Assembly: GCF_013408825.1 (NCBI RefSeq) | Contig: NZ_JACCBZ010000012.1 | Location: 57,540 to 121,539, forward strand | Origin: Mucilaginibacter tundrae | Lineage (GTDB): Bacteria > Bacteroidota > Bacteroidia > Sphingobacteriales > Sphingobacteriaceae | Direction: 5' to 3' | Length of the DNA: 64,000 nucleotides | Shown: piece by piece, positions 35,858-45,321 of the stretch | Position numbering within the stretch: position 1 is the first letter of the stretch | Layout of the letters: each line of letters begins with the position of its first letter | Notes under the pieces: generated by a model | What the model was told of the DNA's origin: nothing | What the model saw: the letters and a program-made list of their open reading frames with translations, nothing else | Database searches by the model: none | Translations under genes and position numbers: made by a program

Positions 35858-37284
35858 GCCTGAACGATATCAATTTATTAACGGAGAACATTCATTGGCT
35901 GACTATGGATCAGGCATGGCATTATCGCGTGTTGCCTAAAGGCCGCACCAGTGAAAGGTTACAGCTTTACTGCGAAGATTCAGCGGATGAGAATGAGCTG
36001 CTGGCGGAACTGGAGGTCATATTCGGTTTGGAAATTGTTCTTGATCCCATACCGGTAACACAAATAGCCCGCTTGCTGTCGAAATACTATTTGAAAGACA
36101 ATGCCCCGCAAGATTCAAAACAAGTTACTTTAAGTAAGACCCCGGACGACTTTTTGAACAACCTGATACAAGAGGCGAAATCATTAAAAAGTAGCGATAT
36201 CCATATTGAAACCTACGAGAACAAGTGCCGGGTAAGGATCAGGATAGATGGAATGATGATAGAGCGTTCCTTAATAAAACGGGAAGACTATCCTGCGCTG
36301 ATCAATAAAATAAAGATATATGCTAAGCTGGATATTACTGAAAAGCGCTTACCGCAGGACGGTCGCATTAACTTTAAACATCAGGATCAACAATTTGATA
36401 TCCGGGTTTCTGTGCTACCTACACTGCATGGGGAAAAGGTAGTACTCCGTCTCCTGAATAATGATGCCACTAAAATCGACCTGAACAGCCTGGGGTTTTC
36501 AACATTTGACCTTGATAATTATTTGCAGGGGGCTAAACGACCCAATGGCATTTTGCTGATCAGTGGGCCTACGGGCTCTGGTAAAACAACTACTTTGTAC
36601 GCCACGCTCAAGCTATTAAACAAAGAAACCCGCAATATATTAACTATTGAAGACCCGGTGGAATACACGCTGGAAGGTATCAATCAGGTGCAGTTGAAGG
36701 AATCGATCGGGCTGGGATTCGCAGAGGCGCTGCGGGCTTTCCTAAGACAGGATCCGGACGTTATTATGGTTGGAGAGATAAGAGATACGGAAACCGCTAA
36801 TATGGCCATCAGGGCCGCTCTTACCGGACATTTGGTTTTATCCACCATACATACCAACTCAGCCTGGGGAACCGTATCCAGACTGACCGATATGGGCGTA
36901 CACCCATTCCTGGTAGCTAATACCTTAAATACGACAGTTGCCCAGCGTCTGATCCGGCTGCTCTGTCCGGAATGTAAGCAATTTAGAGATTTTGATTCGA
37001 GCCTATACCCCAAACAATTTAAGCCCTATGTTGAAATAACAAAACACTATGTGGCCAATGGATGCGAGCATTGTTATTTTACAGGCTACAAAGGAAGAAA
37101 AGCCGTTTACGAAGTAATCCCAATTGATCAGGAATTATCCGCCGAAATTAAAGGTGGCAACATGAATATCAACGGCATGCTTAAAGAACGAGGTGTTCGC
37201 ACCCTCGCCGAAAACGCGTTTAACTTTTTCAGTGCCGGCCAAACCTCTTTAGAAGAGATATACCCCTTATTACTTAACTATTGA
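35854..37284 (+). CDS. Type II secretion/type IV pilus assembly ATPase, GspE-like
   Basis: The 476-residue cytoplasmic hexameric ATPase powers pseudopilus growth. Walker A is GPTGSGKTTT (239-248) and the Asp box is DPVEYTLEGINQVQ. Walker B is RQDPDVIMVGEIRD (E308), followed by the His box (TGHLVLSTIHTNSA). The Zn-binding Cys pairs of GspE/PilB are present (CPEC near 368-371 and CEHC ~35 residues later). The N1E part (1-90) is short but recognisable. All motifs needed for activity are intact. One base separates it from the secretin gene. Confidence 0.95.
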   Translation: MSLNDINLLTENIHWLTMDQAWHYRVLPKGRTSERLQLYCEDSADENELLAELEVIFGLEIVLDPIPVTQIARLLSKYYLKDNAPQDSKQVTLSKTPDDFLNNLIQEAKSLKSSDIHIETYENKCRVRIRIDGMMIERSLIKREDYPALINKIKIYAKLDITEKRLPQDGRINFKHQDQQFDIRVSVLPTLHGEKVVLRLLNNDATKIDLNSLGFSTFDLDNYLQGAKRPNGILLISGPTGSGKTTTLYATLKLLNKETRNILTIEDPVEYTLEGINQVQLKESIGLGFAEALRAFLRQDPDVIMVGEIRDTETANMAIRAALTGHLVLSTIHTNSAWGTVSRLTDMGVHPFLVANTLNTTVAQRLIRLLCPECKQFRDFDSSLYPKQFKPYVEITKHYVANGCEHCYFTGYKGRKAVYEVIPIDQELSAEIKGGNMNINGMLKERGVRTLAENAFNFFSAGQTSLEEIYPLLLNY

Positions 37285-37285
37285 C

Positions 37286-39217
37286 ATGTATAAAAAACTT
37301 ACGCTAATTATCCTTCTTCTAACTGCGCTATTACCTAATAAGCTTTGGGCGCAGGCCAAAGACCGAACGCAGATCATACAGCAACGGCTCGACGCCATAG
37401 CTGTTGATGTGCCGGGGCTTGACGAAAAAGTTCAGTTAATGGTAACCGGCATTTCGATTGTTGACTACCTCAATGCATTGGCCAAGTCCAATAAGTTGAG
37501 CATCAGCATTGATCCTAAACTCAATTTTACAGTTTATGACACCTTTAATGGCGTTACAGCCACCAATATTTTAGTGTTACTGGCTCAGAAATACAACCTG
37601 GATATTTCAACTGTCGGCTCTATCATTTATATTACCCCATTTCAGGATCCCGCCCAATTCATTAAGCCCCCTCAGAAAGAGATCAACGCCAGTTACAGTG
37701 CCCCGGATAACACACTGTCTTTGATGTTAAATAACGACAGCCTCCCTGCCGTAGCCCGGAAGGTCACCCGCTTGACTGGGAAAAACATTATTGTGCCAAA
37801 CGCACTGCAAAATAAGCTGGTCTCGGCGTTTATCCAAAACGCGCCGTTTGAAACCGCGCTGGAAAAACTCGCTTACGGAAACGAGTTAAAAATGATTAAG
37901 ACCAGCGATAATTTCTTTCTTTTCCAGCCTCTGGAAGAAAATGAGGAATTATATGTTAACGGGGACAAGAACACCGCTGTCCGTAAAACGTTTAAAACGG
38001 CCAATCCGGGCGGCCATCCATCAGCGGGTCTTTTTACCAGGATGATCAATGGTCAGAACCTGATCTCCGCCGATGCAACCAACACGCCCATTGCCGACCT
38101 GGTAAAACAAGCCTCGCAGGAGCTGAATAAAAGCTATTCCTTGTATTCGGAGCTTAAAGGGACCATTACCATACATGTTAATGACGTCAGTTATGACGAC
38201 TTTCTAAACCTGTTACTAAAAGGGACGGATTATACTTTTCATGTGGACAATGATGTCTATTTAATTGGTGACAGCAAACTGGAAGGTTTAAGGACGTTCA
38301 AAGCGATTCAACTACAATACCGCTCCATCGATACGGTCGTGGCAATGATCCCAAGTGAATGGAAAAAAAGCGTGGAGATCAGGGAATTTAGGGAACAAAA
38401 CACCTTGTTGTTATCCGGTTCAGGCGCGAATATTGCGGAGGTGACGGCCTTTATCAAGCAATTGGATGTATTGGTACCTTCGGTGATGATCGAAGTTACG
38501 ATGATCGATATCAACAAAAGCAGGACAGTATCTACCGGACTTGCTGCAGGCGTATCCGATAGCGTAAAGACAGGCGGCACTATATTGCCGGGCATGAACT
38601 TTACCTTCAGCGCATCATCGGTAAATAATTTATTAAACGGGGTCGGAAAAGTCGCCGGTATCAACCTGGGGCATGTCGTACCCAATTTTTATGTTAGCCT
38701 GAATGCGCTGGAATCGGTCGGCGATGTAGATGTTCGCTCCGTGCCAAAGTTGACGGCTTTAAACGGACATACCGCCACCATCAGTATAGGAAGCTCGCTC
38801 TATTATAAAAATTCTACACAAAGTTTCATACCTACCAATGCATCTTCGTCTTCCACGGTTTTAACCAACGCTTATGTTGAAAGCGACGCGAATATGAAAA
38901 TATCCATCAAGCCGGTAATTTCGGGGGATGACCAGATTACGATGGGGATTAAGATCGATATCTCAGACTTTACATCCATCCCCACCGACGGGTCGCCGCC
39001 ACCCAAATCTACCAGCAGCTATGAAACGAGTATGCGTATTAACAATGAGGATATGATCTTATTGGGAGGGATTGAGCGTACCGAAAAGGATGATACCGTT
39101 TCCGGATTTCCCATACTATCCCGGATACCTATTTTGAAATACATATTCAGTAATAAATCCAAATCATTAAAAAAGGTGGTTACAGTGGTTTTTATCAGAC
39201 CTGTCATTATGCGTTGA
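37286..39217 (+). CDS. Secretin, GspD-like outer-membrane channel
   Basis: 643 residues. A signal peptide (MYKKLTLIILLLTALLPNKLWAQ) is followed by an N0/STN-type domain (~35-125: VTGISIVDYLNALAKSNKLSISIDPKLNF), further N-domains with the ring-building fold (~135-205, 255-330, 340-400) and the secretin core. The core has VPSVMIEVTMIDINKS, VDVRSVPKLTALNGHTATI and the C-terminal signature MILLGGIERTEKDDTVSGFPILSRIPILKYIF ... VFIRPVI. It forms the outer-membrane pore of the system. No S-domain tail for a classical pilotin is evident; a lipoprotein from the opposite operon could assist instead. Confidence 0.93.
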   Translation: MYKKLTLIILLLTALLPNKLWAQAKDRTQIIQQRLDAIAVDVPGLDEKVQLMVTGISIVDYLNALAKSNKLSISIDPKLNFTVYDTFNGVTATNILVLLAQKYNLDISTVGSIIYITPFQDPAQFIKPPQKEINASYSAPDNTLSLMLNNDSLPAVARKVTRLTGKNIIVPNALQNKLVSAFIQNAPFETALEKLAYGNELKMIKTSDNFFLFQPLEENEELYVNGDKNTAVRKTFKTANPGGHPSAGLFTRMINGQNLISADATNTPIADLVKQASQELNKSYSLYSELKGTITIHVNDVSYDDFLNLLLKGTDYTFHVDNDVYLIGDSKLEGLRTFKAIQLQYRSIDTVVAMIPSEWKKSVEIREFREQNTLLLSGSGANIAEVTAFIKQLDVLVPSVMIEVTMIDINKSRTVSTGLAAGVSDSVKTGGTILPGMNFTFSASSVNNLLNGVGKVAGINLGHVVPNFYVSLNALESVGDVDVRSVPKLTALNGHTATISIGSSLYYKNSTQSFIPTNASSSSTVLTNAYVESDANMKISIKPVISGDDQITMGIKIDISDFTSIPTDGSPPPKSTSSYETSMRINNEDMILLGGIERTEKDDTVSGFPILSRIPILKYIFSNKSKSLKKVVTVVFIRPVIMR

Positions 39218-39227
39218 TCTTTCGATT

Positions 39228-40436
39228 ATGCTGGAACAATATTATAGGATTAATAAGGCATTCGGTGTAAGTATTGAAATCGGCTCCGGGGGTGATTTGA
39301 AAATGCATGCCTGTGGGCTTTCTGTTGAAAAAGAGCAACTTACTTTCGATCAAAAAATTACTGATTTAGAAAGCATAGAGGAACTGAAAAAGCACTTTTC
39401 TGTTAAATTGGTCGCATTAAATCTAACCGGAAAGGGCGTGCTGCAGAAACAAACCGAGTTGATTCAAACGATAGATCAGCCAAGTTTTAATACAATATTT
39501 CCTAACGCCAACATCGATGATTTTTATGTACAGAATTTCAGGTCGGGCACACGTTCGTTTATATCTATTGTCAGGAAAAACGAGGCCAACAAATGGCTAC
39601 AGGCCTTACGGGAAAATGGATATGTTCCCCTGTTCTTAAGTTTGGGGCCTTTTCCTGTGCAAAACATTATTCCACAATTAAACAACTACGATAGCAGGTT
39701 GATTTTTGACGGAAATACGATAGAATTGGATGAGGACGGTAGTTGGCTCTCCCGTAGTTATAATGAGCAGGTGAATGCACCGTTTCCGATCAAAGTCGAA
39801 TCGGAACCAATTAATGAACAATTGGTATTAGCCTATGCCGCCGCTTTTCAATTGATTCTATCCGATAAAGTAGAGCCAATCGTTGCCAATGTTTCGGAGT
39901 TGCAACGGATCTGGAATGAAGTGACTTCAGGGAAGCGGTTACGGGTATACAGCGCATTAATATTAGCCACGTTTTTTGTTTTACTGCTGATTAATTTGGA
40001 GGTTTTCTCCAGACTGGTGAAATCAAATAATCAGTTAACGGCGCAGGTAAGCCAGACGGTGCAAAGTTCGGTGGATCTCCAAAGTGTAAATGAAAAGGTT
40101 AAAAAAAAGGAAGCTTTACTTGACCTGCTGGGCTGGGACGGCGGAATGAACAAGACCGTGTTGGTTGATCAGATCGCTTCCTTTATGCCAGAAGAAATAA
40201 CACTTGATGAAATATCCGTAAATCCTGTGGATATAGCGCGAAGCCGCGTACAGAAAATATTATCGTTTAACAACCGGCAGATCGGAGTTCATGGTTTCGC
40301 TCAGAATATCATCCCAGTTAATGAGTGGATTGCCAGGATCAAAACAAAACCCTGGGTGAAGGACATTCAATTAGCAAGCTACACCTATAACAACGAAAAG
40401 AATACCGGACAATTCGTTATTGATATTAAATATTGA
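39228..40436 (+). CDS. Inner-membrane assembly protein, GspL-like (PilM/PilN fusion layout)
   Basis: 402 residues. Residues ~1-240 look like the cytoplasmic actin-like domain (FGVSIEIGSGGDLKMHACGLSV at the start). A single membrane helix follows at ~244-262 (VYSALILATFFVLLLINLEVF), then a coiled coil (~265-300) and a periplasmic ferredoxin-like domain ending TGQFVIDIKY. This one-TM bitopic layout is that of GspL or of PilM joined to PilN. It should bind the GspE-like ATPase in the cytoplasm and the GspM-like protein in the periplasm. Sequence conservation is low. The call rests on layout and operon position. Confidence 0.75.
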   Translation: MLEQYYRINKAFGVSIEIGSGGDLKMHACGLSVEKEQLTFDQKITDLESIEELKKHFSVKLVALNLTGKGVLQKQTELIQTIDQPSFNTIFPNANIDDFYVQNFRSGTRSFISIVRKNEANKWLQALRENGYVPLFLSLGPFPVQNIIPQLNNYDSRLIFDGNTIELDEDGSWLSRSYNEQVNAPFPIKVESEPINEQLVLAYAAAFQLILSDKVEPIVANVSELQRIWNEVTSGKRLRVYSALILATFFVLLLINLEVFSRLVKSNNQLTAQVSQTVQSSVDLQSVNEKVKKKEALLDLLGWDGGMNKTVLVDQIASFMPEEITLDEISVNPVDIARSRVQKILSFNNRQIGVHGFAQNIIPVNEWIARIKTKPWVKDIQLASYTYNNEKNTGQFVIDIKY

Positions 40437-40438
40437 CC

Positions 40439-40963
40439 ATGTTAAAAAATATAGCGGTAAAAAAGGAATACTTATTAATTGCAGGAACAATTTTGCTGTT
40501 ATTTGCCAGTTATCAACTTGCCTTTAAAAAGACCATAGAAGCCTGGCAGTTAAACAGCAGCCTGGAAAAAGAATTATCACAATCCAACGATATTGCCATT
40601 CAACCTGATTATCTTGAACGCAAGGACAAGAATTTGGACAAGCTGATCGGGCTTTATAAAGCCGATACAACAGCCTTACGAAATAACCTGATCAATTCGG
40701 TTTCTTTACTCGCTGATAAAGAAAATGTGAAGCTATCGGAAGTCCCCGTGCAGGATGTCGCCAATATTTCCGACTATTTTATCATCGAGCGTTTGCAATT
40801 TGAGGGTGATTATTTTTCCCTGATGAAACTGAGCAGCCGTCTTCAACAGGAAAATGGGATCGGAATGATCAAGTCCGAAATATTGAAAGTCAGCGAAGTT
40901 AATACGAGCACTGGCAAACTCAAAAGACTTGGCCTGGAAGTTATGCTGGAAATGGTTAAATAA
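40439..40963 (+). CDS. Inner-membrane assembly protein, GspM/PilO-like
   Basis: 174 residues from the ATG at 40439; a TTG at 40433 overlaps the preceding gene's stop. A short cytoplasmic N-terminus, one membrane helix (~11-28, YLLIAGTILLLFASYQLAF), a coiled coil (~30-75) and a ferredoxin-like periplasmic domain (IERLQFEGDYFSLMKLSSRLQQENGIGMIKSEILKV) reproduce the GspM/PilO plan. It pairs with the GspL-like protein. Last gene of the plus-strand operon; it converges on the gspF-like gene. Confidence 0.75.
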   Translation: MLKNIAVKKEYLLIAGTILLLFASYQLAFKKTIEAWQLNSSLEKELSQSNDIAIQPDYLERKDKNLDKLIGLYKADTTALRNNLINSVSLLADKENVKLSEVPVQDVANISDYFIIERLQFEGDYFSLMKLSSRLQQENGIGMIKSEILKVSEVNTSTGKLKRLGLEVMLEMVK

Positions 40964-41029
40964 ATAGATATTCGCCATACTTATAAATCTTGATTTAATT
41001 TTGAGTGTACAGATTGCAGATACCCTATC

Positions 41030-42178
41030 CTATTGAAAACTGCTACTCATCTGAAACAATGGCAGATACATGGAGATCAAAATCACCCCTACAACCAAGC
41101 CTAGAAAAATAATAATAAGTGGTTGCATCACGTTACTTAAGGTAGAGGTTTTGTATTCTACTTCGTCAATGTATTGTTCGGATATTTTCCCGAAAAAATA
41201 ATCCAATTGTTTGGTTTCTTCCCCTACCTTCACCAGTTGGATCATTTTAGGCGGATAAATACTGAATTTTCGCAAGCTTTGATGAAGCGTGTTTCCATTC
41301 ATGATGTCATCCTCTATTTTTTGAAGGGATGATTCAATGGGGTAGTAACTAATCATCTGCCGAATGAGTGCAATGGACCGCAATAACGGTAGTTCCGCAT
41401 TGATGAGCAAACGCATGGAATTGCAGAACCTGGCCAGATAGATCTTTTGCACCAAGCTGCCCGCGATGGGGACATGTAATAAGATTTGTGAAGCTATTTT
41501 TCGGTATTGCTCCGTTTTTCGTACACTAAAAATAGCTGCGAAGATGATCGCTATGGTAATGAGGAAAGGCACCAAGTTATTTTGCATGGAATCTGAAATG
41601 GCGATGATTTTTTCGGTCACCCAGGGTAAGTGGCCTCCAAAGCGTTTAAAGATATCACCAAACATGGGTACCACAAATTTGAGCATGAAAAATACGGCCC
41701 CAAAAGAAGTAGCTATCACCAAACAGGGGTAGGTTAACGCGGAAACGATCTTATTGTGCTGTTTGATCTTATTCTGATAGAACTTGGCCATATCCTCCAG
41801 TACTTCGATCAGTTTACCGGTTTCTTCGCCAATCTCCAGGCTGAACACTTCGTACAGGGAAAACCTTCCCGATTGCCGTAGCGCCTGGGAAAAAGTTATG
41901 CCTTTTAATACGTCGTTTTGTAGCTGGTTGTATAGCCCCTTGTCCTTATCGCTTTTCAGGTCCGCGGTGACCAGCTCAAAACTGCTTTTCAAATCAATCC
42001 CCGCCCGTAAAAGTGAACTCAGTTCCAGGTATAGCGACTCCTTTTTCTTGTCACTCAGTTCCTTGCTGCCGAAAGAAAAATCCTTATTTAGGAAGGTTAA
42101 TAGGCCTTCTCCATCTTTAACGGATGGCTCTTTTCTTATTTTCTTCTTTTCGTACCTGCTTAAATCAATTGACGGCAT
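41030..42178 (-). CDS. Inner-membrane platform protein, GspF/PilC-like
   Basis: 382 residues with the two tandem T2SSF domains: ~67-190 (ELSSLLRAGIDLKSSFELV, EDMAKFYQNKIKQHNKIVSALTYPCLV) and ~260-380 (FCNSMRLLINAELPLLRSIALI, QYIDEVEYKTSTLSNVMQPLIIIFLGLVVGVILISMYLPLF). Three membrane helices lie at ~150-175, 200-220 and 345-370. It is the central inner-membrane platform on which the ATPase acts. The N-terminus overlaps the upstream pseudopilin gene by 14 bases. Last gene of the minus-strand operon. An ATPase without a platform protein would not work, so this gene ties the two operons into one system. Confidence 0.92.
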   Translation of the reverse strand: MPSIDLSRYEKKKIRKEPSVKDGEGLLTFLNKDFSFGSKELSDKKKESLYLELSSLLRAGIDLKSSFELVTADLKSDKDKGLYNQLQNDVLKGITFSQALRQSGRFSLYEVFSLEIGEETGKLIEVLEDMAKFYQNKIKQHNKIVSALTYPCLVIATSFGAVFFMLKFVVPMFGDIFKRFGGHLPWVTEKIIAISDSMQNNLVPFLITIAIIFAAIFSVRKTEQYRKIASQILLHVPIAGSLVQKIYLARFCNSMRLLINAELPLLRSIALIRQMISYYPIESSLQKIEDDIMNGNTLHQSLRKFSIYPPKMIQLVKVGEETKQLDYFFGKISEQYIDEVEYKTSTLSNVMQPLIIIFLGLVVGVILISMYLPLFQMSSSFQ

Positions 42179-42668
42179 TCGGGTTTCTTTCTATTAGGTC
42201 TGCTGAACTATATTGCTTACGGTAATAGTACGGAATTTTTTCATTCTCAAAAAGGACGCTGTATTCCAGTTCATCGATACGGTTCTGTTCGGTTACCGGG
42301 TTTACCATTGTTATTGGGACAGCCTCGAAGCCGGTAACTAGACCCTGCATTGTCACCTTAAACGTATCGATGATGCTACTCGTTCTTACCGTAAAACCAG
42401 GTTCGAATGCGTAAGTAATGCTGTCGCTTCCTTTTTTAATAAAAATGCCGTTCGTGGTTTTGCTGATCATATCCGCTTTGGAAAAATCGTTCCTCAATAA
42501 TTCATCCAGGCGCATAAGTACCGCTATATCCTCGTTTTTATGTTGGAAAGAGCGATAAGACTGGTTGACTATATTGAAAGCCGCATAAGTAATGCCGATC
42601 ACAATAGCCGAAATGAGCATGGCGACGGTAATCTCCATAATCGTAAATGCTTTTACCCGTTTATTCAT
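42165..42668 (-). CDS. Minor pseudopilin, GspJ-like
   Basis: 167 residues. Prepilin signal MNKRVKA with a predicted cut before FTIMEITVAMLISAIVIG (Glu at +5), again with Ala at -1. The soluble part is ~130 residues and strand-rich, the size of GspJ (KADMISKTTNGIFIKKGSDSITYAFEPGF). The J assignment is by size and position. H or I is possible. It overlaps both neighbours (8 and 14 bases), so it is translationally coupled. Confidence 0.78.
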   Translation of the reverse strand: MNKRVKAFTIMEITVAMLISAIVIGITYAAFNIVNQSYRSFQHKNEDIAVLMRLDELLRNDFSKADMISKTTNGIFIKKGSDSITYAFEPGFTVRTSSIIDTFKVTMQGLVTGFEAVPITMVNPVTEQNRIDELEYSVLFENEKIPYYYRKQYSSADLIERNPNAVN

Positions 42669-43029
42669 TTTGATTAATAATTACTTTGCGCAAGGTGGTC
42701 AGTACCTTCCCGTTAGCTTCGTAGGCTGACAAGTCGATTTCGGTAAGGTTATTTTCATTGTTGTAGTTTTTAACGGTCTGTTCAATGCTCAGGCCGTCGA
42801 CGGTAAAGGTCGTGGAGATATTATTTGCCGAGCTTTCGTCAATTTGCAGGGTTTGATTTAAAATGGCCTGCGCCCTGATTTTTTTGACCGACAGGGAGGA
42901 TTGTATAATATTGGCATAGATCATCATGGCGATACCAAAAACCACCATGATCACGACCATCGAGATCAATGCCTCAATAATGGAGGAGCCGGATAATTTG
43001 GATTTTAAGATTAATTTGCCTCTAACCAT
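42661..43029 (-). CDS. Minor pseudopilin, GspI-like
   Basis: 122 residues, the smallest pseudopilin here. Leader MVRGKLILKSKLSG with a predicted cut before SSIIEALISMVVIMVVFG (Glu at +5; Ser replaces the usual Phe/Met at +1). A short soluble domain follows. Size fits GspI, which pairs with J and K at the pilus tip. The gene overlaps the K-like gene by 19 bases. Confidence 0.75.
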   Translation of the reverse strand: MVRGKLILKSKLSGSSIIEALISMVVIMVVFGIAMMIYANIIQSSLSVKKIRAQAILNQTLQIDESSANNISTTFTVDGLSIEQTVKNYNNENNLTEIDLSAYEANGKVLTTLRKVIINQNE

Positions 43030-44279
43030 TGCAGTATCTTTTTCTTTTTTGTGACTACCGGGAATAGCGTGCTGGTTAAATAATAAGGCGAAAGTGACTT
43101 TTCGTTGATGGTCGTGTTGACCACATAGTTTTCATAGCGGGTAAAGGAAGTTTGGTATAAAAAACGGTCTGTAAATACAGAGCCGTCGATTTCAGCTTCG
43201 TCCTGAAATTCTACATAGCCCTGTGAATAGACCAACCCTTTTACTGTTGTTTTTTGACCGATGTGGATTAGGGAGGGGAGGGTACCCGACTGCTGTTCGT
43301 AGATAAAAATACAGCCATTGAATATCACATTGTTGTATAGAGAAATCTTCGCGCCTCTTTTCAGAATGGATGCCGGGTCAAACCGGACAATCGCCAGGGT
43401 TGACGGATAGTCAAATTGGCATCGCTGTTGAACGCCTATGGTATCGTGGGCAAATAACTGACAAGCGCCATGGAAGCCGCTATTCACTGTAATGGACTTG
43501 GCGATGATAATCACATTGTTTAATTGCGCTGTACTGTCTAAAGTTAAGGCGGTATCTGAAAATAAGATAATATTACCTGCGAGTTTGATGTGTTTTAAGG
43601 TGCTAACAGTTTTGCCAAGATTGATGATTTTGGTCGGCAATAAAAAGGAATGGATAACGGAATCGCTATTGGGTAAGCCCGGCTCATCTTTTCGGTTTTG
43701 CTGGATCAATTGTTGCAGTCTCTGCAAACGGCCGGCACTAAGTGGAGGTAATGTTTTTTCACTGTTATGTTTCATGCCAATGATGAGCCTTTTGTCTCCC
43801 GTGTAAGCGTGGTTATTAACATATGCCTGAGCAACTCCCGCAGGTGAAAGATAGGCGTCCCCACTTATGGACGTATTGCCACTCAAAGATAAGGGTCGGC
43901 TATTGTCATCGAGGTAGATCGCTGCCCATTTGCCCGAATCAATAGTGTTTGCGATGGAGAAGGCTTTATACAACGTATCCTGCCGGATCATCGCTTCAGC
44001 GACACCGATGTCAATGGTTCCCCAAAAGATTCGCTGGGTGGAAACCGAATCGGCATCAAGGTTAAACAGGCTAAATATTTTTGGAGCGGCATAGCTGGTA
44101 TCGGTGCCCGCCAATAAAATATTTACCGCGGAAGACACATTGTTTTGCAGTTGTTCGTGCCGGAATGTCCTTTGGTATTGCAGCCTATAAAAATAAGCTG
44201 TTACGATCAATGATGAACAAAGAATGCCAATCACCAAGGCAATAATGATCACCATATACAACGCGGAAGCCTTTAGCAT
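43011..44279 (-). CDS. Large minor pseudopilin, GspK/PilX-like
   Basis: 422 residues. A very short leader (MLKA) precedes a pilin-like hydrophobic helix (SALYMVIIIALVIGILCSSLIVTAYF). There is no Glu at +5; it is Met, and from memory GspK is the pseudopilin that lacks Glu5. The ~380-residue extracytoplasmic part has beta-helix-like stretches (LKHIKLAGNIILFSDTALTLDSTAQLNNVIIIAKSITVNSGF). The size and its place with I and J support a K-type tip protein, but sequence similarity to GspK cannot be read by eye. It lies 7 bases from the MORN gene. Confidence 0.62.
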   Translation of the reverse strand: MLKASALYMVIIIALVIGILCSSLIVTAYFYRLQYQRTFRHEQLQNNVSSAVNILLAGTDTSYAAPKIFSLFNLDADSVSTQRIFWGTIDIGVAEAMIRQDTLYKAFSIANTIDSGKWAAIYLDDNSRPLSLSGNTSISGDAYLSPAGVAQAYVNNHAYTGDKRLIIGMKHNSEKTLPPLSAGRLQRLQQLIQQNRKDEPGLPNSDSVIHSFLLPTKIINLGKTVSTLKHIKLAGNIILFSDTALTLDSTAQLNNVIIIAKSITVNSGFHGACQLFAHDTIGVQQRCQFDYPSTLAIVRFDPASILKRGAKISLYNNVIFNGCIFIYEQQSGTLPSLIHIGQKTTVKGLVYSQGYVEFQDEAEIDGSVFTDRFLYQTSFTRYENYVVNTTINEKSLSPYYLTSTLFPVVTKKKKILQWLEAN

Positions 44280-44286
44280 ATCCGTG

Positions 44287-44814
44287 TTAAGATTTGGTAT
44301 TCTGATTAACGGCCTTTTTCTTTTTTAGAAATTCCAGTTTCTGCCATAGTGAAACAGAATCCCTGACCGACAAAACGCCATTTTTGTATTTGCCGGATTG
44401 TTTAATATAGCCCTTTCCGTCACAGATGATAAACTTTCCTGATAGCAAGCCCTTTTTCCAGGTATATTGCTGTGCGAGGTTTCCATCTTCGTTCCATGTT
44501 TTCCATATCCCATCTTTTAGCCCCTCTTTAAAGTAGCCCTCTTCCTTAAGTGCTTTACTGGGGTAAAATTCCTTATAATTACCATTCAACAGCCTGCCGC
44601 TGTAACCGCCTTGCGTGGAATGAATCCTGTTTGAACTATACCAAAAGTAAAAGCGATCATTGTACAGGTCGGGATCCGAATTTACAGGGATGATCTCCGC
44701 CTGGATGTTTTGATTATCATTTACAATGTGAATCTTGTCTAATCCGAAATCCGGTAGTTTTTGGGCATGAGTGAATAAAGGAAATAAACAGATCAGTAAT
44801 AATATTTTTCTCAT
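44287..44814 (-). CDS. Exported MORN-repeat-like protein
   Basis: 175 residues with a signal peptide (MRKILLLICLFPLFTHAQ). Tandem ~23-residue MORN/YwqK-like units follow: GGYSGRLLNGNYKEFYPSKA, EGYFKEGLKDGIWKTWNEDG, QYTWKKGLLSGKFIICDGKG, QSGKYKNGVL. A Lys-rich tail follows. It is not a known part of type II systems, yet it lies inside the operon with 4- and 7-base gaps. It may be a periplasmic scaffold or a dedicated substrate. The function is open. Confidence 0.7.
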   Translation of the reverse strand: MRKILLLICLFPLFTHAQKLPDFGLDKIHIVNDNQNIQAEIIPVNSDPDLYNDRFYFWYSSNRIHSTQGGYSGRLLNGNYKEFYPSKALKEEGYFKEGLKDGIWKTWNEDGNLAQQYTWKKGLLSGKFIICDGKGYIKQSGKYKNGVLSVRDSVSLWQKLEFLKKKKAVNQNTKS

Positions 44815-44818
44815 AAGA

Positions 44819-45313
44819 TCATCCGTGCTGAATGGTTATAAATTTGGTTTTGCCGTTAAAGAGCACTTTAACGGAATCCTGCATGTTTTTTAAAAGTTTG
44901 ACCTTATCGACCACATCGCCTTCTCTCATATTGGCGCTTTTGCCGTTGATTTGAAACAAGGCGATCAATTGCTTAGACCCGGGGTTGCGGATATACCCCG
45001 AATACTTAATAAATCCCCAGTTTATGGCTGGTGTGGCAGTCATTTTTGCCCAGCGACGTGTCCGTTCACGGGGGATGTCTTTTATGGTATCTTTGAATTT
45101 CACTAATCCAAAGGGATCGCGATAATTCAGGATAAGGCGGGTAGTATCTTTCGGGACAGCATAGTCATTAAACGGCTCTTTTTTCCTTAATGCCGGAGCG
45201 ATAATCGTCGTATCATCACCAGGATTAATAGCGCCGATAATCCGATAAATAAGCAAACCCCATATGATTAGTGCCGAAATCCCTAAGAAATAGTTAAGTT
45301 TCTTATTTTTCAT
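44819..45313 (-). CDS. Inner-membrane GspC/PilP-like protein
   Basis: 164 residues: one membrane helix (~8-27, YFLGISALIIWGLLIYRIIG), a linker with NYRDPFGL, and a ~65-residue C-terminal beta domain (IKYSGYIRNPGSKQLIALFQINGKSANMREGDVVDKVKLLKNMQDSVKVLFNGK). The last part follows the homology-region/PilP plan: a 'GYI' strand, a bound-ligand 'NGKSANMREGDVV' turn and a 'DSVKVLFNG' strand. In type II systems GspC links the inner-membrane platform to the secretin. No PDZ domain is present. The assignment rests on layout and operon context. Confidence 0.65.
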   Translation of the reverse strand: MKNKKLNYFLGISALIIWGLLIYRIIGAINPGDDTTIIAPALRKKEPFNDYAVPKDTTRLILNYRDPFGLVKFKDTIKDIPRERTRRWAKMTATPAINWGFIKYSGYIRNPGSKQLIALFQINGKSANMREGDVVDKVKLLKNMQDSVKVLFNGKTKFITIQHG

Positions 45314-45321
45314 GTAGGCTG

